Made by a program: the position numbers and the translations under genes. 64,000 nucleotides of DNA from Anabaena catenula FACHB-362. GTDB lineage: Bacteria; Cyanobacteriota; Cyanobacteriia; Cyanobacteriales; Nostocaceae. Where the stretch lies: contig NZ_JACJTQ010000020.1 in the NCBI RefSeq assembly GCF_014698735.1, positions 1 to 64,000 on the forward strand, in the 5' to 3' direction. Of the stretch, positions 1-8,059 are shown in pieces (the stretch's first letter is position 1; each line of letters starts with the position of its first letter). The notes under the pieces were generated by a model. That model was not told the origin of the DNA. It saw only the letters and a program-made list of their open reading frames with translations, and did no database searches.

Positions 1-34
1 CATCTCCTTGGCTCATAAAACGCTAATTTCTAAT

Positions 35-69
35 CCCCCTGCCCCCTGCTCCCTGCTCCCTGCCCCCTG
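35..69. repeat. Heptanucleotide tandem array (CCCCCTG/CTCCCTG)x5
   Basis: Five contiguous 7-bp units run CCCCCTG, CCCCCTG, CTCCCTG, CTCCCTG, CCCCCTG. Arrays of this kind (short tandemly repeated repetitive sequences) are typical of Nostoc-type genomes and usually lie between genes, as here. Confidence 0.8.
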
Positions 70-320
70 CCCAAACGAAGCAAGGCATCTCACAAAATCG
101 CATCGCTCCCTATCCCAAGGGGCTTTTACATCGTTTATCTAACTCTTGTAAAATTTCGTGCAATCGGTTATCAATAACACCCAGAAAAGGGGGAAATTCT
201 CAATGTTTAGATTTGGATTTATCGTTGCCTAATCATTCATATTTTCAGGGACGACTAACTAGCAATTGGTATGCTTTGTCAGTCTGATGTTTTAATGTTA
301 TAAAAAGATTCAATAATTAC

Positions 321-412
321 AGGACTTACGCAAAACCGAATGAAAGTAGCGGTAATTCATGAATTACCACTACGCAAGAATCAGGTTTTCAGTTACATCT
401 TGCGTAAGTCCT
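321..412. repeat. Inverted-repeat element AGGACTTACGCAA...TTGCGTAAGTCCT with nested palindrome
   Basis: Perfect 13-bp terminal inverted repeats (321-333 and 400-412) enclose about 66 bp. Inside, at 346-373, lies a near-perfect 28-bp palindrome centred on AATTCATGAATT. That same palindrome occurs in the sufD coding sequence at the other end of the window. A second copy of the outer element is at 25373-25482. No transposase is present, so it resembles a miniature non-autonomous element. Confidence 0.75.
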
Positions 413-446
413 AAATTAATTAAAGCTATTTTTAATTTTTAAGTTG

Positions 447-1865
447 ATGAGCAACTTACCAGATTTCTGCGCTCATGGCTATCGAGTCGAACGAGAGCTA
501 GGACAAAATCACGCAGGCGGTCGTGTAACCTACTTAGCTACGGACATACATACTGAGGTCTCTGTTGTTATCAAGCAGTTTCAGTTTGCTCAGTCTGGTT
601 CTAATTGGTCAGACTACAAGGCATATGAAAAAGAAGCCGAGATACTCAAACAACTCCATCATCCTAATATTCCTCGTTACCTCGATTCATTTGAAACTCC
701 TACTGGCTTTTGTCTAGTTCAGGAATATAAAAAAGCCCTTTCCTTAGCTAAACAACGATACTTCAATCCAGCAGAAGTTAAGCAAATCGCAATTGCTGTT
801 TTACAGATTTTAGTATATTTACAACAGCGAAATCCCCCAGTAATTCATCGGGACATTAAACCCGAAAATATCCTGGTTAATCGTTTTGGACAAGAGATAA
901 AAGTTTACTTAGTGGATTTTGGGTTTGCTCAAATCGGAGGAAGAGAACTAACCGCAAGTAGTGTCATCAAAGGCACGTTAGGCTTTATGCCACCCGAACA
1001 GTTATTCAATCGTCAACTGACAGAAGCGTCTGACCTTTACAGTCTGGGGATGACGCTGATTGCTTTGTTAACGCAGACAAAATCAAGCGATATTGGTCAA
1101 TTAATTGATGAGAATTATCGCCTAAAAGTCAAGCAGCATTTACCTGGGTTAAACCACAAGTTTGTTGTCTGGTTAGAAAAGATGGTTTCTCCTCGGCTGG
1201 AAAATCGCTTTCCTAATGCTGCTATTGCTTTGGAAGCACTCATCCAAATTACTCAATTAAAAAATCAATCATTAACCACTGAGACAGCAGGACTGATAGT
1301 TGGCGTAATTGTTTTGCTGGGATTAGTGGGGATTCAAATCCCTCGATTTTTTAAATCTAGCCCCAGTCAAGTCATTGTTACTCCAACTCCAGAGTTAAAA
1401 TCGGAGCCATCCCCTTCACAGCCAAAATCTTCCTCAGATTCCCAGCCTGTCCCTTTTTATATATCTTCTTTGGACAGTTCTTACCCATACCCTGATTGTG
1501 GGATGAAGGGAACATTTGAGGGAGAGTATCGGGTTCTTCCTGACTATGTAGAAGTAATTGTAAAAAAGGCAACTATTTATAATTATCTTCCTAACAAAAA
1601 ATTCACTTATCTTCGTTCTCTTAATTTTTTTCTTTCCTATTATGGTTCACCTCAAAAATGGGAAAAGTTTCCTGATTCCAGGTTTAATATATTGCAAAAA
1701 AACCGTCTCAATTATGGAGAGTCTTATTCATTTACAAATATTCGGTTTGTGATTCCAAAATCAACTTCCACAGAACTCTCAATATTGCAGATGAGTTTTG
1801 GAATAGAGTTTGGGTTAGAGCGTTATGGTTTGTGCTATGTAACTTATCGCCCCAATTGGCGGTAA
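447..1865 (+). CDS. Membrane-anchored Ser/Thr protein kinase with unknown C-terminal domain
   Basis: Predicted Hanks-type kinase. Visible motifs are VVIKQF with the ATP-binding Lys near residue 42, the catalytic loop HRDIKPEN, the DFG motif in LVDFGFAQ, and PPEQ in place of APE. The glycine loop (LGQNHAGGRV) departs from the usual GxGxxG. A single membrane helix follows at about residues 280-300, then a Ser/Pro-rich linker and a ~130-residue C-terminal domain I do not recognise, containing two cysteines (PDCG, GLCY) that could pair outside the membrane. A TTG lies three bases upstream, but ATG at 447 is the better start. The gene stands alone, and its substrate cannot be inferred. Confidence 0.88.
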   Translation: MSNLPDFCAHGYRVERELGQNHAGGRVTYLATDIHTEVSVVIKQFQFAQSGSNWSDYKAYEKEAEILKQLHHPNIPRYLDSFETPTGFCLVQEYKKALSLAKQRYFNPAEVKQIAIAVLQILVYLQQRNPPVIHRDIKPENILVNRFGQEIKVYLVDFGFAQIGGRELTASSVIKGTLGFMPPEQLFNRQLTEASDLYSLGMTLIALLTQTKSSDIGQLIDENYRLKVKQHLPGLNHKFVVWLEKMVSPRLENRFPNAAIALEALIQITQLKNQSLTTETAGLIVGVIVLLGLVGIQIPRFFKSSPSQVIVTPTPELKSEPSPSQPKSSSDSQPVPFYISSLDSSYPYPDCGMKGTFEGEYRVLPDYVEVIVKKATIYNYLPNKKFTYLRSLNFFLSYYGSPQKWEKFPDSRFNILQKNRLNYGESYSFTNIRFVIPKSTSTELSILQMSFGIEFGLERYGLCYVTYRPNWR

Positions 1866-2632
1866 TACCAAATCCAGATTTCGGATCGCTTTTTTCAGCG
1901 ACCTGCTGATTAGAGAATGTTTGACAAGTCGGGAAGGATGTAAAAAAGCTCTCTCGGTATAAGCTGCACAGTTGGAAATAAGTCTTGGCTTGAGTTAACT
2001 GGCAAAGTTTGGGATTCTACTAACGAGACTTCAACATTTTTGAGGAAGAAATCAGCCTCAAACCTTTGCAGGGTCAGGGAAATACACCAAATGCCCAAAA
2101 ACTGCTGAAATCCAGATATACCAACAAACCAATCAAAACAATGTAAAATTCCCTTGGGATATACGTTCGAGGCTATTTTATCGGTTTTTTTTGCCTAATA
2201 CCATTTCTTTATGAGACTGCGCTTAATTTTATAACCTTGTCTTTTTCTTCTCTGTGTCCTCTGCGTCTCTGTGGTATGGCTAACGCCACGCTTCGCGAAC
2301 GTTCCTCTTTGAATTTGGCGCATCTTTAATACAGAATTGGTATAAGTCCGAATGGCAGGTGACTCTTGACAGTCTCAAAGGTTTTTTAGTGTTTAGGTTT
2401 TTTAAATGGCTAACGCCGTGCGTTAGCAGTACAATTGGTGTCCTAAGCACCTTGGCTATTGCAATATATGTTAAATTATGGCTCTATATTTATAAGTAGA
2501 ATTATTTATGTTTAACCTCTAACCGGCATCTGGGAGTTTAAAACATACGGATAAATGCAATTTTGGTCAAGAACTATAGATAGAATGAACAGAGTTAGCC
2601 TTAATATCTAATCGCCAGAACCTATACAACTC
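1866..2632. other. Intergenic region with dispersed repeats
   Basis: I find no supported gene. Positions 1910-2150 have short open stretches in both directions without a start context, possibly decayed coding DNA, but I recognise nothing. From 2250 it contains the CTCTGCGTCTCTG-type repeat, a GCTAACGCC...CGCGAAC repeat (about 2279-2301), and a copy of the TATAGCA-family element (2353-2469). The ndhB promoter should lie in the last 100 bp, but I see no confident box. Confidence 0.6.
2353..2469. repeat. TATAGCA-family repeat, copy 1, with inserted GCTAACGC palindrome
   Basis: This resembles 4218-4322 across its length: GCAGGTGAC, then CAGTCT, a GTTTAGGTTTT stretch, then TTGGTGTCCTAA and GGCTATTGC. 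Compared with that copy it has about 25 extra bases near 2406-2430 containing GCTAACGC/GCGTTAGC, which fold on themselves. This looks like one small repeat inserted into another. The two copies flank ndhB. Confidence 0.65.
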
Positions 2633-4189
2633 ATGGATTTTGCTAATATTGCATCCCAGTTAAATGCTGGAACGATTTTACCAGAGGGGATTGTAATTAT
2701 CACCCTCTTAGGGGTTTTGATTGTTGATTTGATTTTGGGGCGTACATCTTCACGCTGGATTGGATATCTAGCGATCGCAGGTTTACTGACTGCAATTGTC
2801 GCCCTATACTTCCAATGGGATGCTACCAATCCTATCGGCTTTACTGGTAGCTTTAATGGAGACGACCTCAGTATTATCTTTCGCGGTATCATTGCTCTGT
2901 CTGCCGTTGTGACAATATTGATGTCAATTCGCTACATTGAGCAGAGTGGCACTGCGTTAGCCGAATTCATCGCCATTTTGATGACTGCGACTTTGGGAGG
3001 AATGTTTTTATCAGGTGCTAGTGAATTAGTGATGATTTTCATCTCCCTAGAAACCCTGAGTATTTCCTCTTATTTGTTGACAGGTTATACCAAGCGTGAC
3101 CCTCGCTCCAATGAAGCGGCGCTGAAATATCTGTTAATTGGAGCTTCCAGTACAGCAGTATTTTTGTACGGTGTCTCACTGCTGTATGGTTTATCCGGTG
3201 GACAAACAGAACTGAGTGCGATCGCTAATGGTATCGCTGCCGCTAACGTCAGTCAATCTTTAGGTTTAGTAATTGCCCTCGTTTTCGTCATTGCAGGTAT
3301 TGGTTTCAAAATCTCCGCTGCACCCTTCCACCAGTGGACACCAGACGTTTATGAAGGCGCTCCCACCCCAGTAATCGCCTTTTTATCTGTCGGTTCCAAA
3401 GCAGCAGGTTTTGCCCTCGCTATCCGCTTATTGACGGTAGTTTTCCCCCTCGTCGCTGACGAATGGAGGTTTGTTTTCACCGCCCTTGCTGTGCTGAGTA
3501 TGGTTTTAGGTAACGTCGTTGCTCTAGCCCAAACCAGCATGAAACGGATGTTAGCTTATTCATCCATTGCCCAAGCAGGTTTTGTGATGATTGGCTTAAT
3601 TGCTGGGACTGATGCCGGATATTCCAGTATGATATTTTACCTACTGGTTTACCTGTTTATGAACCTGTGCGGCTTTACTTGCGTGATTCTGTTCTCTTTG
3701 CGGACAGGAACCGACCAAATAGCTGAATACTCAGGTTTGTATCAAAAAGACCCACTTCTAACTTTAGGATTAAGCATCTCTCTCTTATCCTTGGGTGGTA
3801 TTCCCCCACTAGCAGGGTTTTTTGGGAAGATTTACCTATTCTGGGCAGGTTGGCAAGCCGGTCTTTACTGGTTAGTCTTGCTGGGCTTAGTTACCAGCGT
3901 TGTTTCCATCTACTACTACATTCGTGTAGTGAAGATGATGGTAGTCAAAGAACCCCAAGAAATGTCCGACGTGGTCAAAAATTATCCCCAAATCAGTTGG
4001 AATTTACCTGGATTTAGACCTTTACAAGTGGGTTTGATAGCAACTTTAATCGCTACTACCGTAGCGGGTATTTTGTCAAATCCGTTGTTTACCTTAGCAA
4101 ATAATTCAGTTGCCAATACTCCCATATTGCAAGCTGAAAAAATTGCGAGTACTCAAGCAAGTGCAATTATCACTGAACAAGCAGAGTAA
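2633..4189 (+). CDS. ndhB: NAD(P)H-quinone oxidoreductase subunit 2
   Basis: NdhB is a proton-pumping membrane subunit of the cyanobacterial NDH-1 complex, used in respiration, cyclic electron flow and CO2 uptake. The 518-residue product is the usual cyanobacterial length and is hydrophobic throughout (about 14 helices). It carries characteristic stretches such as the SRYLLTGY-like region (here [22 protein letters not shown] in part), [20 protein letters not shown] in part, and [14 protein letters not shown]. It is monocistronic and flanked on both sides by copies of one repeat family. No frameshift or missing region was seen. Confidence 0.97.
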   Translation: MDFANIASQLNAGTILPEGIVIITLLGVLIVDLILGRTSSRWIGYLAIAGLLTAIVALYFQWDATNPIGFTGSFNGDDLSIIFRGIIALSAVVTILMSIRYIEQSGTALAEFIAILMTATLGGMFLSGASELVMIFISLETLSISSYLLTGYTKRDPRSNEAALKYLLIGASSTAVFLYGVSLLYGLSGGQTELSAIANGIAAANVSQSLGLVIALVFVIAGIGFKISAAPFHQWTPDVYEGAPTPVIAFLSVGSKAAGFALAIRLLTVVFPLVADEWRFVFTALAVLSMVLGNVVALAQTSMKRMLAYSSIAQAGFVMIGLIAGTDAGYSSMIFYLLVYLFMNLCGFTCVILFSLRTGTDQIAEYSGLYQKDPLLTLGLSISLLSLGGIPPLAGFFGKIYLFWAGWQAGLYWLVLLGLVTSVVSIYYYIRVVKMMVVKEPQEMSDVVKNYPQISWNLPGFRPLQVGLIATLIATTVAGILSNPLFTLANNSVANTPILQAEKIASTQASAIITEQAE

Positions 4190-4511
4190 TTCTCGGTAAT
4201 AGGTAATAGGTAATTGATATAGCAGGTGACAGGGAACAGGTGACAGGTAACAGTCTGAAAAGTCTTTTGGTGTCTAGGTTTTATAATCAGTTGGTGTCCT
4301 AACCGCCCTGTCTGTTGCTATATTTTCAATTACCTATAGCCTAAGGGACTTGCGAATAAAAAAATACCCCATTGCTTTTAGGGTAGGGAAAAAAGTTGTT
4401 TTGATTCTGTGAAATTGGAAAATTTATTTTTTGGTGTTCTCTAAGAAAATGCTAAGAGCGTAAGTCTACATATAGCTTGCTTTAAGCAATTGAAAATCTA
4501 AAATCTAAAAT
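4190..4511. other. Intergenic region between convergent ndhB and ziaR
   Basis: It contains the second TATAGCA-family repeat (4218-4322) and a diverged GGGACTTGCGAA sequence near 4345 resembling the end of the AGGACTTACGCAA element. No gene is seen and no strong terminator hairpin was identified. Confidence 0.6.
4218..4322. repeat. TATAGCA-family repeat, copy 2 (complete, 105 bp)
   Basis: The ends TATAGCA (4218-4224) and TGCTATA (4316-4322) are a perfect 7-bp inverted pair. The left end runs into GGTGACA-type heptads, and the right part contains TTGGTGTCCTAACC and CCCTGTC. Related copies are at 2353-2469, 7684-7781, 22971-23033 and 36951-36975. Confidence 0.72.
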
Positions 4512-4934
4512 CTACACTTCGTCCAGGTGTTCTGCTAAAGAACTATATAAATTAATGATGTGACTGTCAGCCAAACTGTAATAAACATTTCGCCCTTCTC
4601 GACGATAGCTGACTAAACGCATGGCTTTTAATAATCTTAGTTGATGACAAACCGCTGATTCACTCATTTTCATCAACGCTGCTAAATCGCAAACGCACAA
4701 TTCTTGGTTTGCTAAACCAGATAGTAGACGCAGACGGTTTGGATCTGCTAATACCCCAAAGATTTCTGCCATCTGCTGCGCTTTATCTGTAGGTAGGATT
4801 TGTGACTGAGTTAAGCGGACATTATCTAGATGTATCAAATGATTGTCACAAGTGGGCGTGGCATCAGCACTTTGTAGTAAATCGTTTTCTGATTTTGAAG
4901 TTCGCTTAGTCATCACTTTTTTGTTTGGCAGCAA
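4512..4934 (-). CDS. ziaR: ArsR/SmtB-family zinc-sensing repressor (ZiaR/AztR type)
   Basis: Winged-helix metalloregulator of 140 residues that should release the divergent ATPase promoter when it binds metal. It has the alpha-3 metal-ligand motif ELCVCDLA (two cysteines), the recognition helix SESAVCHQLRLLKAMRLV, and an alpha-5 site DSHIINLYSSLAEH with Asp/His/Glu/His ligands. The combination is seen in cyanobacterial ZiaR and AztR. The N-terminal extension adds a Cys-x-x-His (CDNH). A shorter version starting at residue 8 is possible. Its gene diverges from the ATPase gene with a SmtB-type operator in the gap. Metal specificity (Zn versus Cd/Pb/Co) is inferred, not shown. Confidence 0.92.
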   Translation of the reverse strand: MLPNKKVMTKRTSKSENDLLQSADATPTCDNHLIHLDNVRLTQSQILPTDKAQQMAEIFGVLADPNRLRLLSGLANQELCVCDLAALMKMSESAVCHQLRLLKAMRLVSYRREGRNVYYSLADSHIINLYSSLAEHLDEV

Positions 4935-4980
4935 TGGTAATCAATATCAATATTAATGTTAACTAAAAATGTACCTCTTA

Positions 4981-5006
4981 AACAGTTGAACAGTTGTTCA
5001 ACTATC
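4981..5006. promoter_or_regulatory. SmtB/ZiaR-type operator (12-2-12 imperfect inverted repeat)
   Basis: The core GTTGAACA-GT-TGTTCAAC (4985-5002) is a perfect 8-2-8 inverted repeat and extends by one more pair on each side. The TGAACA...TGTTCA half-sites match the established SmtB-family 12-2-12 operator. It lies just upstream of a TATAAT at 5011-5016, so a bound repressor would block RNA polymerase for the ATPase gene. Confidence 0.88.
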
Positions 5007-5010
5007 GTAT

Positions 5011-5016
5011 TATAAT
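5011..5016 (+). promoter_or_regulatory. -10 box of the ziaA promoter
   Basis: A perfect TATAAT lies 37 bases upstream of the ATPase start codon. The -35 region is occupied by the inverted-repeat operator, as in repressor-controlled smt/zia promoters. Confidence 0.7.
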
Positions 5017-5052
5017 TACAGTTAACTTTGTAGCCTTTTTTGTAAAGCTGCT

Positions 5053-7554
5053 ATGACTCAAACTCCCTCCATTAAAACTCAAGCTTTGCAGGTTGGTGGC
5101 ATGGACTGCGGAAGCTGCGCTAAAACAATTGAAGTCAGCTTACAGCAATTACGTGGTGTGACAGAAGTATCTGTAAGCTTTGCGACAGAAAAAGTCAAAG
5201 TATCCTATGACCCACAGATAGTCACAGAGAAAACTATTTTTGACCGGATCAAAGCTTTAGGTTACATAGTTGAGCAGAGTCATGAAGCGGCTACCCATCA
5301 CAGCCATTCCTGTTCTCACGACCACGATCATCACGTCGATGTGGCTTCTAATCAAAGCCTACAAACTATAATTGGCGGCATGGATTGTGGTAGTTGTGCT
5401 AAGACAGTTGAGGTTGGTTTGCAGGAGATAGCAGGTGTTTTGGAGGTATCAGTCAGCTTTGCCACCCAAAGAGCGGAAATATCCTATAACCCTCAGCAAA
5501 TTAATGAAACGGCAATTTATAACCGGATTAAAGCTTTAGGTTATACAGTTGAGCAGAGTCATGAGGCTTCCACAAATCACAGTCATTTCCATTCTCATGA
5601 CCACAAGCACCAACACCAACATCATCATCCAGTTCGCCAGCAGACTCAGAATACAGACCCGACAAACTGGCCGACAAATTGGAAGTTCTGGATTCACAAC
5701 CGCCGGGGGTTGAGTGTAATTTTAGCAGGACTGGGTTTAGTTCTGGGTTTGATAACTCAGTATTTGGCGCTACCCATTTGGATTGTACGGGCTTTTTATG
5801 GCATTGGCATTATCGTAGCTGGATTTCCCATTGCACGAGCAGGTTTGATGGAGTTACGCCTGCGTCGTGCCGATATGAACTTGCTGATGACGATTTCGGT
5901 GATTGGTGCAGTAATTTTAGGAGACTGGTTTGAGGCGGCGTTGGTGATATTTCTATTTTCCTTGGGGACAACGCTGCAAATCTTCACCTTCAGTCGTACC
6001 CGCAATGCTATTAGTAACTTGATGAATTTGACTCCACCGACTGCAACCCTGAAGCGAGGTTCTCAGGAAGTAAGTGTGCGCGTTGAAGAAATTCAAGTTG
6101 GGGAAATTCTCACAATTCGTCCAGGACAGCGTGTTGCTTTAGATGGAGTGGTAGTATCGGGAAATTCAGCAATTGACCAATCGCCAATTACAGGAGAATC
6201 TATTCCTGAAGATAAAGAAATAGGCGATCGCGTTTTTGCGGGAACATTAAATCAAACTGGCTTTTTAGAAGTAAAAGTCACACATACTGCTGCTGACACA
6301 ACAGTGGCGAAAATTGTTCACTTAGTGGAAGTTGCTCAATCAAGCCGCGCACCTTCCCAGCAATGGGTAGATAAGTTTGCCGGAGTTTACACACCCATTG
6401 TAATTGTGAGTGCGATCGCTCTGGCCTTAATTCCTCCCTTGGTATTTGGTCAATCCTTTAATGTTTGGCTTTATCGAGCGCTAGTTTTATTAGTAATTGC
6501 TTGTCCCTGTGCTTTGGTGATTTCTACCCCTGTTTCCATTGTCAGCGCTATTGGTGCAGCCACCCGTCAAGGTATACTATTCAAGGGTGGTAATAGCTTG
6601 GAAACTGCTGGAAAACTCACCAGTCTTGCTTTTGATAAAACGGGAACGCTGACCCAAGGTGTACCCGTAGTACTTCAGGTTAAGGAGTTGGGGGAAGCGA
6701 GTGCAACGCAGATATTATTAATCGCCGGTTCTTTGGAACAACAATCTGAACATCCTTTAGCTAAGGCGATAGTTGCAAAAGCCAGGGAGCAAGGAATAGA
6801 GTTAGAGAATCCCCAGAATTTTATAGCTTATCCTGGTAGAGGCATTGCCGCAAATTTTGGCGAAAAGCAGTATTTTGTGGGAAATCGGCGGTTATTTGTG
6901 GATCAAGGTATCACCTTATCACTAGCTGCGAAATCTCTTTTGGGTGAGATGGAAAATTGGGGACAAACTCCAGTTTTAGTCGGCAATAGCCAGGGTTTAT
7001 TAGGTGTGATTTCCCTGGCTGATGGCTTGCGCTTGGAGGCTACAGAAGCTATGCGATTGTTGAAAAAGCAGGGATTGCAACATTTAGTCATGTTAACAGG
7101 CGATCGCACTCAGGTTGCCCAGCAAATTGCCCAACAGCTTGATATTAAAGAGTATAAAGCAGAACTGTTACCAGAAGATAAACTGCAAATAATTCAACAA
7201 CTGCGACGTTCTGGGATTGTTGGCATGGTGGGTGATGGTATAAATGATACTCCTGCATTGGCGGCTGCGGATATCAGCTTTGCGGTAGGTGGAATAGATA
7301 TGGCGTTGGAAACAGCTGATGTTGTACTAGTTAGTGGTGATTTAAGAAAACTCGCTACAGCTGTTGATTTGAGTCGCCGTACCGTCAAGATAATTCAACA
7401 AAATATTATCTTTTCATTGGTGACAAAAGCACTATTTTTACTTTTAGCCACATTCGGGTTTGTCGGTTTAGCAGTTGCAGTTTTAGCTGATACCGGCAGT
7501 TCCTTGTTGGTAACGGCGAATGGGATGCGGCTGTTTAAAGCTAAATTGCCTTAA
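5053..7554 (+). CDS. ziaA: Zinc-type heavy-metal P1B-ATPase with two metal-binding domains
   Basis: Metal-exporting ATPase of the cell membrane, 833 residues. It has two HMA domains, each with GMDCGSC (Cys19/Cys22 and Cys112/Cys115), and each is followed by a His-rich linker. The membrane core carries the CPC ion-site motif (484-486), phosphorylation site DKTGT (Asp528), the SEHP motif (His567) and the GDGIND hinge (from 727). CPC with His-rich linkers and a divergent SmtB-type repressor points to Zn/Cd/Co/Pb rather than copper. The two N-terminal modules remain similar at DNA level, so the duplication looks recent. Exact metal range is inference. Confidence 0.95.
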   Translation: MTQTPSIKTQALQVGGMDCGSCAKTIEVSLQQLRGVTEVSVSFATEKVKVSYDPQIVTEKTIFDRIKALGYIVEQSHEAATHHSHSCSHDHDHHVDVASNQSLQTIIGGMDCGSCAKTVEVGLQEIAGVLEVSVSFATQRAEISYNPQQINETAIYNRIKALGYTVEQSHEASTNHSHFHSHDHKHQHQHHHPVRQQTQNTDPTNWPTNWKFWIHNRRGLSVILAGLGLVLGLITQYLALPIWIVRAFYGIGIIVAGFPIARAGLMELRLRRADMNLLMTISVIGAVILGDWFEAALVIFLFSLGTTLQIFTFSRTRNAISNLMNLTPPTATLKRGSQEVSVRVEEIQVGEILTIRPGQRVALDGVVVSGNSAIDQSPITGESIPEDKEIGDRVFAGTLNQTGFLEVKVTHTAADTTVAKIVHLVEVAQSSRAPSQQWVDKFAGVYTPIVIVSAIALALIPPLVFGQSFNVWLYRALVLLVIACPCALVISTPVSIVSAIGAATRQGILFKGGNSLETAGKLTSLAFDKTGTLTQGVPVVLQVKELGEASATQILLIAGSLEQQSEHPLAKAIVAKAREQGIELENPQNFIAYPGRGIAANFGEKQYFVGNRRLFVDQGITLSLAAKSLLGEMENWGQTPVLVGNSQGLLGVISLADGLRLEATEAMRLLKKQGLQHLVMLTGDRTQVAQQIAQQLDIKEYKAELLPEDKLQIIQQLRRSGIVGMVGDGINDTPALAAADISFAVGGIDMALETADVVLVSGDLRKLATAVDLSRRTVKIIQQNIIFSLVTKALFLLLATFGFVGLAVAVLADTGSSLLVTANGMRLFKAKLP
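5098..5580 (+). repeat. Internal duplication of HMA domain plus linker within ziaA
   Basis: The segment 5098-5301 is repeated at 5377-5580 with high nucleotide similarity, for example CGGATCAAAGCTTTAGGTTA against CGGATTAAAGCTTTAGGTTA, followed in both by GTTGAGCAGAGTCATGA. Differences are mostly at third codon positions, which indicates selection on both copies. Confidence 0.8.
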
Positions 7555-8059
7555 TGGGGCTTAAACAAAAAAGCTCGTTGCTTATCTAAAAGTGCTGAGA
7601 GAAACCCAGTTGCTCTAAGGCTTTGAGCAATCGACATTATTTTCTACCATTTCACGAAAAACCCCATACAAATCATTGGTTGTTATAGCAGGAGTCAGGA
7701 GTCAGGAGTCAGGAGTAAAACCCTCTTATAGTGGGAGTTTCATTATCAATTGATGTCCTAACCACCCTGTCCACGGCTATATATCAAGTCCGGCTAATTG
7801 CTTATCAAAAAACTCTCCGCGTCCCCGCGTCTCCGTGTCCTCTTCCGTGTCCCCGTGCAGTTCCATAAGAATAAGTATTAAACCAGACACAAGATTACTG
7901 ATTCAGTAAAAAATTAAAGCTAGATGATACATATTATTTGTAATTGCTCTATACTGATAAAATTACGGTATTTCGATCAAGATACTGTGGTTTATGGAGT
8001 AAACCCTGATGAGCAAGTCACAAAATACAAAGCACTTAGGAAATTACTTAATTCTGAAA
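7555..8059. other. Intergenic region upstream of the sbp-pst cluster
   Basis: It holds the third TATAGCA-family repeat (7684-7781) and a CGCGTCCCCGCGTCTCCGTG-type low-complexity repeat at about 7817-7860. I looked for a cyanobacterial Pho box (spaced PyTTAAPyPy-like octamers) and saw no convincing set. An alternative start for the next gene at 8009 is discussed there. Confidence 0.55.
7684..7781. repeat. TATAGCA-family repeat, copy 3, with AGTCAGG heptads
   Basis: TATAGCAGG (7684-) leads into AGTCAGG repeated three times, then a diverged middle, then AATTGATGTCCTAACCACC and CCACGGCTATA (ending 7781). The heptad unit differs from the GGTGACA of other copies, so the array changes sequence while the flanks are kept. 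Confidence 0.72.

Larger units (their letters stand above)
1..446. other. Repeat-rich intergenic region
   Basis: No gene is visible. The stretch holds a heptanucleotide array at 35-69 (five units of the CCCCCTG/CTCCCTG type) and, at 321-412, an inverted-repeat element with a palindrome nested inside it (described separately). The last 30 bases before the kinase gene are AT-rich without an obvious Shine-Dalgarno sequence. Confidence 0.7.

Noticed and set aside
1320-1350. GGGGATTCAAATCCCT resembling a tRNA T-arm
   Set aside because: It lies inside the kinase coding sequence and no anticodon or acceptor stem can be built around it.
1910-2098. 62-codon minus-strand frame downstream of the kinase
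   Set aside because: No start context or recognisable motif; both strands have short open stretches here by chance.
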